A DNA stretch of 64,000 nucleotides. Source: Heterobilharzia americana. Lineage: Eukaryota > Platyhelminthes > Trematoda > Strigeidida > Schistosomatidae. The position numbers were made by a program, and so were the translations under genes. The notes beneath the pieces are model-generated. The model ran no database searches, had not been told where the DNA came from, and worked only from the letters and a program-made list of their open reading frames with translations. Positions 1-14,282 of this stretch are shown in pieces; position 1 is the stretch's first letter; each line of letters begins with the position of its first letter. The stretch is taken from contig OX104130.1 of assembly GCA_944470555.2 (NCBI GenBank), positions 71,305,160 to 71,369,159 on the forward strand, written 5' to 3'.

Positions 1-378
1 AGCTCTTGAAAACGATTTGAGTTGATATAAGAGCATCCTAGAACTCCTGAGACGGCGCTTCGGACTACATACTGGAGCATTCCATGTCCACACCCTCCGC
101 CAAAATTTAAGAAAGTCCCATAGGAAAAACACTAGTATCTCGGACGTGTTGTGTTTGTGAGACATGTATACAAGACTCAAATGGGGTTTTTCACTTCACC
201 TCACGTGGTCAATATGGTAAACCTGCACAACTCACCCTACGAGTTTATAGAAATTTGATGGTTAGTTCTCGTGGTCTTCCAGGTAGTAGGCAAAGCATTA
301 AGTGCTAATGCAGAAAGTTCACTACTCGAATGAATCCCAGTTTGCAGTTGTCTATGCACTTTTTGACTGAACGACATA
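1..378. other. No gene seen; probable upstream LINE debris
   Basis: I see no supported ORF here. It lies immediately upstream of an endonuclease fragment of a LINE, so it may be the mutated N-terminal part of that element, but I could not align it. Confidence 0.3.
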
Positions 379-2277
379 GTGAGAGCTAAAAATAATGATG
401 AAACTAGCCATTATCTCTTCTTAATCTCTCCCTGCGCACCCATTGATGGCAGTTTGGAAGACGTGAAAGATGAGTTCCACCGAAAACTATCTAGCTTCAT
501 GCTGAAGGTTCAAAGTTCAGATGTAATTGTTGTTGCAGGTGATTTCAATGCACAAGTGCATAGGTTCTAAGTTAGACAGAAAGACATTTAGGTGGTATTT
601 TCAGAATCCCACCCAAATAAACATAACGGTAATTGCCTGCGACGACTGTGCTTAGACAACCATTTATTCCTAGCCATAACGAACTTCAGACATTGTCTGA
701 GGTGGCGTCTACCGACCTTAACTCAGTAGCGGACAAAGACAGACCATATTGTTATCATTTATCGACAAGGAGGGTCAGGGGAAGACTGTTACCTTCTTTT
801 GGAGAATGTCTGGATAACGAACAAGCATTGGTTCGAGCAGGTGGATGCCTACGTCTTAGTGGATATAGAAAAACTGCAGCAAAAAGATCATTGCAAGTGC
901 AGCTTGACGATGAGAATATTAGTGCTGTTATGAGAGAAACTTAGTTTTCGGGACAGAACAACATCTCTCATCCAGAAGAATACTGGAGCCATCTCCAGTC
1001 TGCAGTGAAAATTGATGAAGACCGTCGCTGACTCTCAGGAAGGGGTTAACAAAAACAAGTCGATTTCAGCAGTTTCTCAAGAACCAATAGATGAACATAA
1101 ACGCATGTCTGCAGGTTTTAACCCCAACTAGGAACGGAAGAAACTCAAATATAGACTAGCAAAAAGTCTACGCAATGACCACGAATGGTGATGAACAGTG
1201 AAGGTTAAAGAGATGACGAAGATAGATGTGAAAGGGAACAGTAGTTATTTAGATGCATTAGGGAAATTGATGTGAAAAGGTTAGTGATTAGTAAGACTAT
1301 AGCGGAAAAAATGGATCTGAGATTCACTCGTCGGGGAGACGACTGCAACGGTAGGCGGAACTTTTCGGAGAACAGTTCAACTGGCCTCCAGCTATTTCGT
1401 TACCCACCTTCCAATCGGATCCCAAAAGGAACATCAAGATAGGACCCCCGACAACTGGAGAAATCGAGAAAGCTATAGGTAACCTAAAGCGAGGAATAGT
1501 AGCAGCCCAAGATGGATTAGTTCCAGGAGTACTTGGAGACGTTGGTAGGGGATTTTTAGTCAAGTTAACTGGTGCTAACTAGCGTATGGGAGTCAGGTAT
1601 GATCCCCTCCGATTAGGTCTTAATCCCTAATCGTCCCAGTATTTAAGAAAGGCGGGAATTCTTCCTATGATAATCAGCTTGACGAGTATAGTGTCTAATA
1701 TTCTAGGTTCTATAATCAACAGATATCTGAGTGAAGCTCGGCAACAGCAGGTCCAAGAAAATCAGGGAGGCTTCAGACCTGACTTTGGGTGTATCGACCA
1801 GATATTCACACTTAGCCAAGACCTGGAACAAAGGCACACTTACCGACACCCAATACTGGTTGTATTTCTCTGCCTGAAGGCAGCATTCACTCAATCTATC
1901 GAGACGTTTTGTGGTGGTGTCTTTCACTGAAAGGTGTGGCGAATAAGTACATCACTCTGTTGAACGCTCCGTATTTGAGCCTATGACGAGTCTTCGGGTG
2001 AGCTGTGTATATCAAATGATGTCTGTCAAGGATGCTCACTCAGTCCATTCCGATTCAATCTCATCACAGACACACTTATGGAGGTCTTCCTCTCACCACC
2101 TGACTTCTCAAGGATTGATCCAATCACAGGAGAACCCTTGGTATATCAAGAATACGCAGGTGACCCAGTCCTGTTAGATGAAGGCGCTGATAAGACGCAG
2201 AGTCCTCTGGACACTTTAAGCAGGAGTTTTAAAACGTTTGGGATGCGTTTCCTGCCACCTAACAGTTCTGAGAAATA
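379..2277 (+). mobile_element. Degenerate non-LTR retrotransposon (endonuclease plus reverse transcriptase)
   Basis: Several short ORFs in different + frames follow the order of a LINE polyprotein. 379-570 ends in VVAGDFNAQV, the core of an apurinic-type endonuclease. 633-944 carries a diverged later endonuclease part. 1667-1930 resembles the reverse-transcriptase fingers (GFRPDFGCIDQIFTL, then VVFLCLKAAF). 2078-2278 holds the palm, where the usual YADD has become YAGD. Frameshifts, stops and the lost catalytic Asp mean it is dead. The C-terminal part at 39404-39697 (-) appears to belong to the same family. I recognise this as a common schistosome LINE type but do not assign a published family name. 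Confidence 0.75.
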
Positions 2278-5200
2278 AGTCAGGTCCACTCGTTGTGTCT
2301 CAGAGGGCACGGCCACTGCAAATCCATATTAGATTCTTTATTCTATCAAGCACGCAGTAATACATTATAATTTGCTGGATCACACGTAGAGCAGAATTTA
2401 CTGCTCATATTCATATCAAAGGGCTTATACAACTTTCAAACTTCATTTACATAGTCAAACCGTTCTTCATTCTCTTATCTTGGTGGTCTTAAAATCTTCC
2501 AGGTATTCACAATGTGTGGTGAGTCATCCCTGTTACAATGTCGCGTGTTGACTCACTGAACAAAGATCCTGTGATCAATCTCCCCTCATGTACTCAAAGT
2601 AGCCTATCGATTTCAGTCACAGTCGCAGACCACAAAAATCCAGCGAAACACAATGTCACACCCTACTGAGATAAGTAATTCAAAAACTCAGCTATCGCTC
2701 TCTTCACGACACTTGAACAACCCATCTGCGCCACAGTCTTTCGAAAAGCCCTACAATCCCTACAATGTAAGTCAACATCCAACCCCCAGTATTACAGCAG
2801 GCGAGTGGGTAGGTCTTCTGCATCGGAATCCACCGATGACCTGGGACCTTCCCGCAATGTCTAGAGTCGAGCATGAAGGGATTCATCGGTTTACACTAGC
2901 CTCGCTAGCAAATAGATATTGGTTGCAATGACCCATAATCGTACAATAGGGTAGGGCAGGATGACAATTCTGAAATCCCATAGCTACCTGGAGACTGATC
3001 ACATCTTTATTTAATGAGTTAATACGTACCATATGTGACATAGGTATGATTCATCACATATTTCAAATATCTGCAAATTTTTATTGCCACTCAAAATACA
3101 TGAATGGATCGTTGGATTGAATGAAGATTGTATAGTTATACAGCAGTTCTACATTATAAGGGTAGTTTGAAAGTCATATGATTGCTTTGATAAGATTATG
3201 GCAGTAAGTTCTGCCCAAAATGTAGCCAAGTAAACTTTTATATGTCTACGTGTTTCATCGAATAAACAATCTAATATGTGGAGTTAAACTCTACCACAAT
3301 GCCTAAATCTTACTCTCAAATTATCGGTCACTGCAACTTTCCAGCATGTGATACGCTGATGTTTTTGAGCCAACTATCAACCTATGCAAAATCACTAAAA
3401 CATGATGACATATTGATGAAAAAAGGACTTACAGGCTACAGGGCAAACCGCGTCACAGTAACGCAACTGTTAAGACATTGCGCTGAAGCAAGGTGCTCCT
3501 TTTTCTTAACGCCTATCACAGGAATCTGTATTGTAGAATCTTGTTTCTATGAATTAACATGTTTTTTTCTATGAGTGTCGTGTAATGTCAGGTAAATAAC
3601 GTATTGTGCTAACTTATAGTAAGCCCGGCTTTCCAATGTTAAGCCTACAATACTTACACAATAACCAGACTTAGAAAAATCTACTGATTTTTGTCGTGAA
3701 ATAGTCCTCAGGATTCTTTGAGTGAACTGCCTAATATTCATATCCTTTCAACTGATCAAAGAAGCATGGTTTCATCCTTAACATAGACAGCAGAGCACCA
3801 GAGTTTGTGGGGTAAACGATGATTTTAATCGTGGCTTTAGTCAACATGAAATGTTTCTGCTAAGTGTTCTTGGAAGGATAAGATAGGGCCTCAATGATCA
3901 GATGACACTGTGGCGTTACATACTTCTCCAGGATCAGTAGCCTAGGATTCGACAAGGTTCAACATTGATCCCGAATTTGATGGTTTTACCGGAATCGTTA
4001 AACTGAAGGCACCTAGTCTAGAATGGTCGCCATTTGGCATGCAGTCGCACTGCTAGTAATCGATCCTGTAGACAGTCAGTTGGAACTCATCGGTATTTTG
4101 GCACGACCTTGCAAGTATACTATTCCATCTGACTACGCTTCTGTGTTCTTCCTTGGTCTCATGTTCGTGAGTCAATAACAAGTGCGAGCGGTTAATGACC
4201 GGCCTCTGCATCTGTCAGTTTCGCACTAGGATAACTCCTAAGGAAGCTTACGAACATGGCAGGAGTGCGAAGAGTGCATCAAATGATTCCAAGAGTTGGA
4301 CTGTTTAATGAATGAAGTTGTCATTAAATGCTGAAGGAAACTAACATTCTGAACAGGATTTGGCATTTTCTCGTAAACAGGGATAACAACAGTGGCGTGG
4401 ACCCAGCGTACAAGTACGGGTCCGCTGTTTTTCGTTGTTATGTTAGTCGGTGGGTTAAGTCAGAATGCAGCAAGCAGCGAAAATGGCAGTAAGTTCAGTG
4501 GTGAAAGCCATTACACATGCATTACGGATCTACGCTCTTGGGTTGCCTTCTCACTTTACGAATTAAGATGAATTTCGGGTGTCGAGAAGTTGTAGAGCCT
4601 GATAACACCGTACACAACCGCGATATGTCGTCAGAGTAACTGTCCGTCGAACCGGTGATTTGAAGGCTCAGTGATGAGCAGCAAAGTAGGACGCTACAGC
4701 CAATCGAACGGAACGCACCACCAAGACAAATTATCAATATGACAGGCGTAGAATTCGGGAAGCTAATGATACACGATGGATATCGGAACTTGCGGGAGTT
4801 GATCTACCCTAGTAATGTGACATGTTTCTTCCATATGGTGTTTAAGGATTCCTAACCCTCGTACAGCGGGTGTGCTTACCAAAATAAGTAACAGCAACGT
4901 CACTTCTGATGTCAGTGATATAAGAGTCAGCAGGCAAGGCAATGAATGGGGTCACCTCGTGGGATCCGCCAACTGCGTACAGGCCTCTGGCATCTACTTC
5001 GATTGCACAACGTTGTCCTTACGTATCATAATATTTCTCTCTAAGCCTCCTCAAAGGCATGGTAAACATTTGTTGCCTTTCCTCTAGATCAAAGTCGACA
5101 CCGAAAGCCTTCTGATTGGCAGAGGGTTGACTACTTGCTATTTAAATTTGCGTATTTAGCATGCCGAACACCCATTGCTGAAACAGGCAACATTTGTGCA

Positions 5201-6604
5201 AAACACAAAGTGTACATTTGGATACGGTTGAAGGATGTTGGCAATGAGTTGCAAAACGTGTGTAAATGTTGTGTTTAGAGAAAAACACGGGCTACTCATA
5301 GTCTTTACGCTCACGTTAAAATAAAAGAGCTGAGAGGCGGTAGTTTTAGGTACATTTCTGTTGTGCCCAGGCGTTGCACTCTTTTCGATATTTATTCCTG
5401 TAACATATTCAAAGACGTTGATCATTCATTTTGTTTGGCCTCGTCCAATTTGTTTGTTTAACCATACTGTGGTGTTTGCTGCGATCGGTGTCACCACCGC
5501 ATCTCGCTTCCACGGTAAACTGAAGTAGCCGTTAAAATCAAAGTATTGTGACCAACTTTTGTGCATATATTTTGCTGCAAAGGATAATTTTCGGAGTTCA
5601 TTTACAACTTAAATATACGCCAGTTGTTTGGCATCCGAGTGCTTTAGATTTGGTTGGCTTCGCCTTTGGGTGTCGGAGCTCTGGAGATTCGTATCTTCGT
5701 TACCTGCCACTCAGTGACTTCGCTGCACTACTGGGTGTAATTCCCAAGGTACCGGCTGGTTAGCAAACCGCACTTCTCGAAACTGGTAAGAAAAGTCTGA
5801 CGTCGGAATTTCGAAATTATCCATTATCGTCTCGATTAGCAACGAAGACGAATCAGTATATCAGGTGTTACAAAATGGTTCCTTGCTATCTCCAAACCCA
5901 GTCCCCCACGGTTTCAGGTCCTCAAAGCAGACGACTGACAGGGGAAGAGAAGGACAAATCGAGGCAAATTTTAAAGCGGCCACGCTTTACAGATGAATTA
6001 ACCCGATATATCAAAGATGAGCTGAATAACGCCTCCACGGCAAAAGATGTCAGATATATAAAGTTGAAGGCCACAAAAAGTGATTGCGTAATCACCAACG
6101 TAATTTTGTTCAACGTAGGATGCTGCCTGAAATTTTTAAGTTCCTGTGGCAGAAAAGGAAGTCGAAGGAACTTTATTAGAGGCCAGGAAATTCACGGATG
6201 CTGTCAAGGCCATGCTTTTCCTCGAATAAGCTAATACCGCTGCATAAGGAATACTCGAGAGTGGTCGGCGTCGGCTACACCTGTGAAGGAGACATAGAAG
6301 GACAAAGTCTCCGCCTATTGCTTGTTACATAGATGCGGTTTGATTCAAACAGTCACCACTGATAACTCTGATCGTTGGCTTTCTGCTATGTTAGCATGTA
6401 CAGAAAAAGAGTCGAAAAGCAGATTTTACTCGGAGACTGATTGGTTTACAAGAAATTACGCTGCAGATGAACAAGAGAAAGAAATTTATTCAGGATTTTC
6501 AGCAACCTGAAACATAAGCCCTACAAGCAAGTCACGGGCAAACGAACATTCTGCCTTATGAGTTCGATGCACACCATGTCTTGCGTAACTAGGGGAGTTT
6601 TGCT
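2278..6604. other. Long stretch without recognisable genes
   Basis: Only short ORFs occur here (for example 2653-2931, 3278-3574 and 5875-6234 on +, 4522-4737 on -). None shows a domain I recognise, codon continuity across splice sites, or similarity to another part of the window. It is probably old, decayed repeat or intergenic DNA. The ORF at 5875-6234 (119 aa, Lys/Arg-rich) is the longest and remains unassigned. Confidence 0.4.
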
Positions 6605-6870
6605 ATCATTGTTCGTCCTTTAGGTTCCTGATGGAGCATAGAGCTTCAGGAGCACGTCACTATTTTACATTCCTCTCCACTGCCTTTTTAACCCGCTATA
6701 CCGCTGCTCAGAAGCCTTGATCTCTTCCTCACACACCATCTTCCCTGTGTCACCTCAGACGCCCAACTCCTCACTTCCTCTTTTGGTTCCACCCGAGGAC
6801 CTGGCCCAGTGCGCGATGTCCCCAAATGGCCTTCTCAGTGTATGCCCGGTCAACCTCCGTACTAGCAAAT
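6605..6870 (-). mobile_element. RTE-like LINE, 3' end fragment
   Basis: Read on the minus strand this matches the 3' tail of the RTE element in the palindrome arms. It has the order GHTLRRPFGD.. followed by a WNP/WRR-like stretch and ends close to the same 'tagagcttca-ggaacc' terminus. It is diverged and frameshifted, and is a 5'-truncated insertion typical of LINEs. Confidence 0.65.
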
Positions 6871-8146
6871 AAATAATAAATAAGTAAATGTCTCTAATCT
6901 CAAGCTGTGAAGTTGACATAAGAGAGGCCGGTTCACGGGCCCCATCAAATTGATAAGCGCAGAGAAACGTAAAAGGTTTGAGCACTCTTGAATGGTACAG
7001 GAGGACATTAAATTCTATCATAATATCAAGCGTCTAAAAGTCATAGAAATATCGGGAGAGCACCACTTCACAGTACTTACGCATCGTTCTGAGTTTAGAT
7101 CATTGCTACTTGCAATTCTTCTTTTTGCTCTATAGTGGCACCAAGCGGCGTAACATTCGGTGTTTGCCTTATGAGTAGTCGATATCGTCAGATAAACGTC
7201 TATTTTAACAGTGGTTTTCAACGGTTCCAGGAATGAGTAAGTATCCATACAATCATTTAATCCAGGCGAATGTCTAAGTTCAAGCATTTTTCACCCTTCA
7301 AGTGTTATCTTTCCCAGCAATTCTGGTTGGTAGTACTGAAAATATTTGTTGTGGTGCAAGTGATTAAAGACTGGGAGAATCGTCGTTCGACGGTGGTGAA
7401 TATCACACATGTGTAAAAATTTGTAGATTTCACATTAAATTATGCGGCATTGACAGGAAGATACATTGGCTGTTAATGGACTTTTGTCAGATGGATTGAT
7501 ACAAGACTAAGTACCGGAGAAATCTGTCGCAGAGCATAATTATGGATGTGTTGCCGTTAGGCGAAGTGATCTCCCGAGTTGATTGTCCATCCACATTTCC
7601 GCTGAACTTGTGACGCACCAGAAATCGGAGGCCAGTAATTGTGACTGAGGTTTTGTGTGTGGTGTTATTCATGGCACTGGTAGGAAAGACAGTTTGTTGT
7701 GAAGCTGTTAGAAGGACAGGAAATAGGGGGCAAGCCAGCTGGACACTTCTAACATTGGTTTCTAGTATCACGTATGAACTAGGACTTTCAGTAAGTTGAC
7801 ACTTTTTGATCAAATTAATGCTTAGGACTTTCTCGTCAGGCCGATGCTGAAAACAGAAGAGAAAAGAAAGCACAAGAAGAAACTTGACAATGGAATACCA
7901 CGCAAGACAACCTAGGAGGAGAGTAGTTCCTGTCTTTTTAGAGTCATTCGAGCTGTATGTAAACTTTAATTCATGCATGTAAGAATAACTCTTACTTTTT
8001 TCTCATATGAAGTTTTTGCTGGTAAACTTAAAGGGAACACTGGTCACGCATTTATACTGCACAATCCGACCAGATGGACCAGTAATCAAACACCCTTTAT
8101 AAGTCCATTGAGGTAAAAAGCACTTGAGATTTATGATAGCTTTGCT
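6871..8146. other. Unassigned interval with a 163-aa minus-strand ORF
   Basis: The minus-strand ORF at 7487-7978 encodes 163 residues with one hydrophobic stretch (about residues 22-43) but no domain I recognise. It lies just beyond the 3' end of the CR1-like element. It could be part of an older element or chance. I see nothing else supported here. Confidence 0.25.
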
Positions 8147-11100
8147 CTATACGTTTAGAGGTCCTAGTATGCTTTCATTAGCTCGGAACGTGTAGATGGT
8201 GCCTACACGAGTGGTAGACTCAGCACCTGATGGGAGCTTGCTAGGATAAGAACGAAAGATAGATGATGAACCTGCAGTATATGTTTTCCACGGGAAGCCT
8301 ATTCCAGATGTGAGAGAACTTGTTAAGAAAGAAGTTTCTTCACAGTTTGGTCTTACACCACCTGTTTTCACCTAATAGGTTGTGATTACGTAAATAGTGG
8401 GTGGATTTTACAACTATTTTAATTTCCGGGCTGCATGAGTGCGCTTGCTTACGGAGCAATTTATAGTAAAATATAAGATTCATCCTAAGTCGCCTTGTCC
8501 AGAGGGGTTCCAGTCCTAGCATGTTGCATCTCGAGATGTAGTCTAGTCTGCAGTCAGCTCCCAGTGCTTTTAATATAGTGGCGTTGTACCCTTCAATTTT
8601 TCCTTTGTCGCCTGTACGAAAACAACTTAAGATAAACGGGCAGGATTCCAAAATTGGGCGGATGCTCACTCTGTAGAATAGGACTCTTGATCCAGTGCTA
8701 CAAAAGTTACAGCTGATGCACCCGAGGAGTCTACGTGACTTAGATGTGATACAAGCCGTCTGCTCAGAGTGTCAAGTCACTGGAATATCCAAGACCAAGA
8801 TCTAGCACTGAAGAACGTCTAGGTAGCTTTTGCCAACATACCCCGAGAGACACATCCAGGTTATCGCTGCCTACGCTAAGCCAACCACATTTATCATTGT
8901 TGAACTGGAGATGGGACTCGTCACACCATTCGGCAACTTCACCTTATTCTTGTTGAGCAGTAGACAGCGTATTGTCTAATTCATGGGCGTGACATGAGTA
9001 CACAACTCAAGATCATCAGCGTATAGGAATGTCCCCCCCGCAGTGAAACACTTGCACACACTATTAATATAAGTTATGAACAACAAAGGTCCAAGGACAC
9101 TACCCTGTATTACTCCACTAGTTATAAGCCTAGGTGTAGACTGTATGGAATTTACTCTGACGATTTGACTACCATCAATGAGAAATGATTTTGGCCAATG
9201 AAGTAAAGGGCCATGAATGCCAATCGATGGTGGCTTATCAAAGAGAATACTGTGTGGCGCCTTGTCAAATGCCTTTGATATATCAAAGCGCAGAACAGTC
9301 ACGATTTTACGTGCCTTGCGGCTACTAGTGATAAGGTTGAAGGGGTCGAAATGGCAAGTAACGCAAGACCTGTTTTTAATGAAACCGTGCTCAGGCTTTG
9401 TGATGAGGTTTTCGCTAAGCAGGTAGTCAGACATGCCTCTCTTAATCACTCTTACCATGATTCAGGAGACGACTGGCGTTATGTTGATAAGTCTGTAGTT
9501 CTCAACATTCGCTTTGCCACCGGACTTGTAGAGAGGAATTATAAAGCTAGTTTTCCACCCACTGGGACACGCCCCACTTTCCATTGACAGAGTGAAAATC
9601 TTAAGCAAGAACAGCAGCATATCATCACCACTGTTTGTGATGACTATTGAGTTTAGGCCATCTATCCCCGTGCCTGTCAATAGTCTCAGGCTTTTGATAG
9701 CCTCAGCGATACTTTTGACAGTGAGCTCCACCTTACTGCATGAACTGGTAGTAATTGGAGTAAAACTAGTGGGGTTAGGAGTATTATGGTTCAAGTTTGC
9801 GGGTGATTCACCAAACGGTTCACTAATCTTGAGGGGATCTTTGTGTACCACTTCACTGTGTAGTAAACAGGCTACATCCGCTGATGGCTGCAGGCGTCTA
9901 CCAAAAGAGATATATTCTAGGGCCTCTTTTTGGAGCGACGATCTCTTTGTTTGCTGTGTGTTTCGCACGCAGTGTCTTGATAGATTCGTGAGCCTCACGA
10001 ATCAAGTGCAGTGACATGAAGTCTCTTGACGAGCGGTATTGTGACGAAAATTTCCTAAGTTTATTGCAGAATATTTCTTACGGATATATGTGTCTGGCTC
10101 CTTACAAACCCTGTTTTCACAAGAGCAACAGGATCTAGACACAGCTCCATATTTCTGTGGAAAAAAGAGTGTGTTAATGAGGTTGTGGTAAAGTAGTCAT
10201 CCCACGGAGAACACCTTAGAGGCTCGATGGGTACTTCCCATTCTATATTCTTATAGCTTCTATGCCGAGTACAGTTTGAAGACTACTTGTTCTTCCCACT
10301 GGGAGGAAGAATTGGTAAGCAGCAGGACACCATCCTTTGGTCACTGTCAGAGAATTCGCTACTAACGTGGGTAGTAACAAGGATGATGCCACAGCAAAAA
10401 ACTAAGTTCAGTATACTATCTCCACGCGGGGGTTGCTGGACGCATTGCTTCCAGCCATAGCTGTCTATGACAGTAAGTATTTCATCAAATCGTTGTGAGT
10501 CGCGACCGGCCTCCCAGTAAGCTTCAGATAAGTTAAAGTCACTTGCGATCGGTCTGAAATCAACAGCGAGAGATCCAGCGTGAGCGAATGATCTAGCCAT
10601 CAGTTAATCATTTTCTTTTATTAAAAAAGGTGCTCTGCATACACAGCCTATGGTGATTTTGTAACTGGTACTGCTTATAATGACCCAAATTGAGTCCTGC
10701 AGATCACTGAAGATATCATCCTCAATCTTGTTTGAGTGAGTAGGGCTAAAGGCATGGATCAAACCGCCTGCATCACGCTTGTGATCACGATCAGTGCGAT
10801 ATAGAGCACAACCATTTACACACTGGTCCATGTCTAGGATTGAGTCGGCACAATATGATCCAGTAACTATTAATGCTGTGGGTTTGGTCGGTAAAACGAT
10901 CTTTCCTAGGTCAAATATTTTTCTAAGTAACGAACGGCCAGTGATAAGTAGGAGCGTAAAAAAGCAATTGTGGCTTGCCAACTAACTTACTATGCCTCTA
11001 ATGCCTCGGTGAGCGAAAGAATTTTTGGTATTTAGTTCGCCAGATGATGCATTGCCTGTGTTTCGCACATGACCAGGCTCAACGGTGGGGTGTACCGGCA

Positions 11101-11601
11101 CGACTAGTGAGTTTCTGTCTCTCACAGGTGTGTAACTACCTAATTTTTCACGGCCTTTATAGGTTGTTAACGTGAGCCTCTTCTTTGCTGTTGGCGTTAG
11201 GTATGGTTCATGACCGGTGAGTCAAGGAAATTGGTTCCAACCCTGTGTTATTGGGGATTGAACGATCCTAAACGCCATCGGTCGTACATACTGTGCGGGA
11301 TCCGAAAAAATTTTTGGAGGGGTCCTTAAGTGAAGAAGTTCCTGACAGAGCGTATACATCCGTTCCCAAAGTATTGACTAGGACTAGTATGGTGCACAGC
11401 CGAACAGTGGTTAGGTATTTGTGATATGTAGGGCATTTCAGCGTTCGGTACGCTACCGGGCACCACGTTATGACCCCTGTGACTAAAGGGACCTGGTCCA
11501 AAGGAGTGTCTTATGTGATGCAACCTTGGGTTATAGTCGTAATCATTTCTGAAAGAAGGGATTTGACCGTAAACCTGCCTTTTGGGTTCGTGTATTGCCA
11601 A
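8147..11601 (-). mobile_element. CR1-like LINE, long but inactivated
   Basis: On the minus strand the fragments follow the order of a CR1/Jockey-superfamily protein. 11326-11601 is an N-terminal fragment. 10604-10981 and 10283-10600 are one frame split by a single stop and resemble the endonuclease, with a CALYRTDRDHKRDAGG stretch. 9462-9998 and 8976-9458, again one frame with a single stop, form the reverse transcriptase: KIVTVLRFDISKAFD, SGVIQGSVLGPLLF and an intact FLYADD. 8340-8669 and 8147-8371 are the thumb/C-terminal region (RPILESCPFILS, CNMLGLEPLWTRRLRMNLIF). The catalytic YADD survives, but at least two stops and frameshifts break the polyprotein. Related fragments lie at 24415-24726 and 25799-26915. 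Confidence 0.85.
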
Positions 11602-11619
11602 TGTCTAGCCTCGCCTGAT

Positions 11620-12240
11620 TAACTAGTTCACTAGTTAATGGCCGGCCCTAGGCCCGGGTAAAGAGGGGAGGTTGAGCGTGGGGCTAGCAGTCCTACACCT
11701 ACCCCATAAAACCAATCCAACCGCTAAAGAAACTTCAGAGCACAAACAAGATGTAAAAAACAAAGTTATTCATCGCTGGAATCGGTGAGGCGAAATGGCG
11801 CCAGTCGGTGAAAGCCTCCGGTTAGCAGACTGGCCGATGTGTCTTCTCCTCCTCGATGAAATCGAAAGTGAACGTTTGGACGTAGAATATCCGCAACATG
11901 TTTGAACCTAGCAGGCAGCCCAGATTGCAAAAGAGATGGAGAGGTATCACATCGAAGCGCTAGGAATTTGCGAAAGTAGGTGGGATAAAAGTGGACTCAA
12001 CTGGAGGATCAGTAATCTACTCCGGTCACCCAGAAGACAACCACGAGCACACTGAGTTGTGTAGTGGCTATCATGATGTCCCCAACGGTGTTGAAAGCTC
12101 TCATGCAGCGGGAACCAATCTCATGCAGGATCACGGCAGCAAGGTTCAACTCAACCCTAACCCGCGTAATCTAATCATAAGAACTAAATACCAAAAACCT
12201 AAAATCCCAGGATGAATACGTAATACTTCTAATCACCCTA
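11620..12240 (+). mobile_element. RTE-like LINE, diverged 5' fragment
   Basis: This stretch aligns with the first part of the RTE copy that starts near 14283: the same 'ggggctagcagtcctac..ccccataaaaccaatccaa' order with many substitutions, then an endonuclease-like reading (SVIYSGHPEDNHEHTE). It is older than the near-identical copies at 14283, 26920 and 36786. It directly abuts the CR1-like element on its left. The outer edge of the palindrome's left arm falls inside it. Confidence 0.7.
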
Positions 12241-13777
12241 GCCTCCAAGGACACAAAGGGAAAATGCTTGACCACTGAGCTGAACAGATTAAAGAAATGA
12301 GAACTATAAATACTAAACTGAACGATTAGATGGACAAACAGGGTGACAGTGAAAACAGTTCACTTCGAACTGCACTGATAAACCTAAACAGAACTACTAG
12401 GTTTTAAAAACTTCAAAATATCATAGTTGAAACTCAGAGCATTTGAAAGACAAACACTAACACATGATGTGGTTCATCAGTACAGCGATTATTAAGGCCG
12501 CTTTGCAAACATAATAGTAGGGGTAAGTTAACTGACACATGTAGGCAACTGTGTCAATATATCTGCTCTCCTATGCGACAGCCTATCTTTGACCACGACA
12601 ATTCGTAACCAATGGTTTCCATGTATATGAGCCATACTCTGAATGAATATATCACAAAACATCTGATTCTCACTTACAATAGATATTCTTAGGTCCTAAA
12701 TTAAGACAGTGATCGACGGCGTAGTATGCGTACGTGTTGGTTGATATTTAGACATGTTGCTGGTACAACAGATGATATAAGCAGCCGTATAACAGAAGAC
12801 TTCTGTATCAACAGGAATTCGGCAATCACAAATCATCATTGTTAATTTGATTGCAAACGTGATTAGTGTGGGTAGCAAACTATAATAAACATCAGTCGCC
12901 ACAGGTTACCTAGTAATTAGAGCAAACTAATACCGAAGAAATATATTATGAACATTATAAACTGTCTTTCAAAGCACAAACGACTTTAAAGCCAATGCGT
13001 GCATATGACACGATAACTAAAGAATTTATGAAGATGCTTATCTATGAAAAATTAGAGAACGGAAATAGCGATCCTAAGAGAATTTCATGTTCTAAGGTAA
13101 GCAAAATTTTACCACCCTTGATGCACACACAATCCAGACGATAAAAAGCTCTTAATTGTTGCATCTGAGTAATTGTTTTGAACCTTCAACCCAAGTCTAG
13201 AAGTAGGTCGATATGAAATCAGTTCACTATTATGTTACTTTAGGAAGTTATAGTTCCACTAACACACACACAAACTTTTAACATACTAAAAAAATTGGTT
13301 CAACATTCATCGAATAACGGCATCTTTGGCATCCGCACGACATTTGATTGCGAAGGATAAGACGAGACTACTGTCCAGCCGCTTGCTATTCACCTCTAAG
13401 GCCTAGTCATTGAGAGTAGACGACAAATGTGACAAGTGTCACAGTAGCATCACCCACGTAAGACAGACCAACAGCATAAACAATAGAGAGGTTAGATGTA
13501 GAGCCAGTTAAAAAAAGCAAGCCAGTCTACTAAATTGCTAGCTGCTGGTTGAGATGTTATAAAAATGTGACAGACATGCAGATCAGCTTCGTATTTCGAC
13601 TCCTCCTGTTAGTCACGGTAAGTTCAGGTTGAAAGAGACTTCAGAATGGTCACACCAGGACGTGGAAACAGCCTGTGAAGTCTCGGGATATTGCCCAGTC
13701 ATGTAAAGAGTAGGTAATCTGGGACAAATCTTCGATTTGTTAAGAAATGGTTGACTGAATCGAAATCAAATCGAAAT
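12241..13777. other. Arm DNA without a recognised gene
   Basis: This stretch is duplicated at 37291-38827. It contains a 68-aa minus-strand ORF (12696-12902) with no recognisable domain and otherwise nothing I can support. Confidence 0.35.
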
Positions 13778-13950
13778 CCAGTCAGTAACCTTGTATACAT
13801 TCACGCAGTAGACAATGAGCTACACACATTCTGTGAAGGCTGTTGATACTACAACCAAGCTACCCAAACCTCGGTAGGTGGAGTGGGAATTAAACCCGTG
13901 ACACCGGTTGACAACCATCTCCTTAAATCAATGAGCCACAACTTCTTTGT
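13778..13950 (-). mobile_element. tRNA-derived SINE
   Basis: On the minus strand there is a tRNA-like head with a TGGCTCATTG box-A-like element, a box-B-like GGGTTTAATTCCC and an acceptor-like complement, followed by a body shared with the copy at 40211-40336. The box B is imperfect. The mirrored copy is at 37118-37290. Confidence 0.55.
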
Positions 13951-14282
13951 TGACATAACTCAAAGAAACTACGGTGGCATAGAACTACTCAACAGTTAAT
14001 AACGCCAAAAATTCGAATAGTATACTAATCCTAACTCATTACCTTAGCTGTGATACATTGACTTACTACAAAATCGTTTTTCTACTCACTTCCCATGAGT
14101 TATTGTGGATTATGGCAATATTTTATGATGAACAGCTTCCAAACAAAATACTTCATAAAATAATTCCTTAAAGGAGGCATCACATGAAAGTGAAGCAAGG
14201 TAAGATACTACTTTGGAAGTAATGGACGAAAGAAGATCGGATTAATAGATCCTATGCTTTTCGACAACCTCGCCCAGTTCAC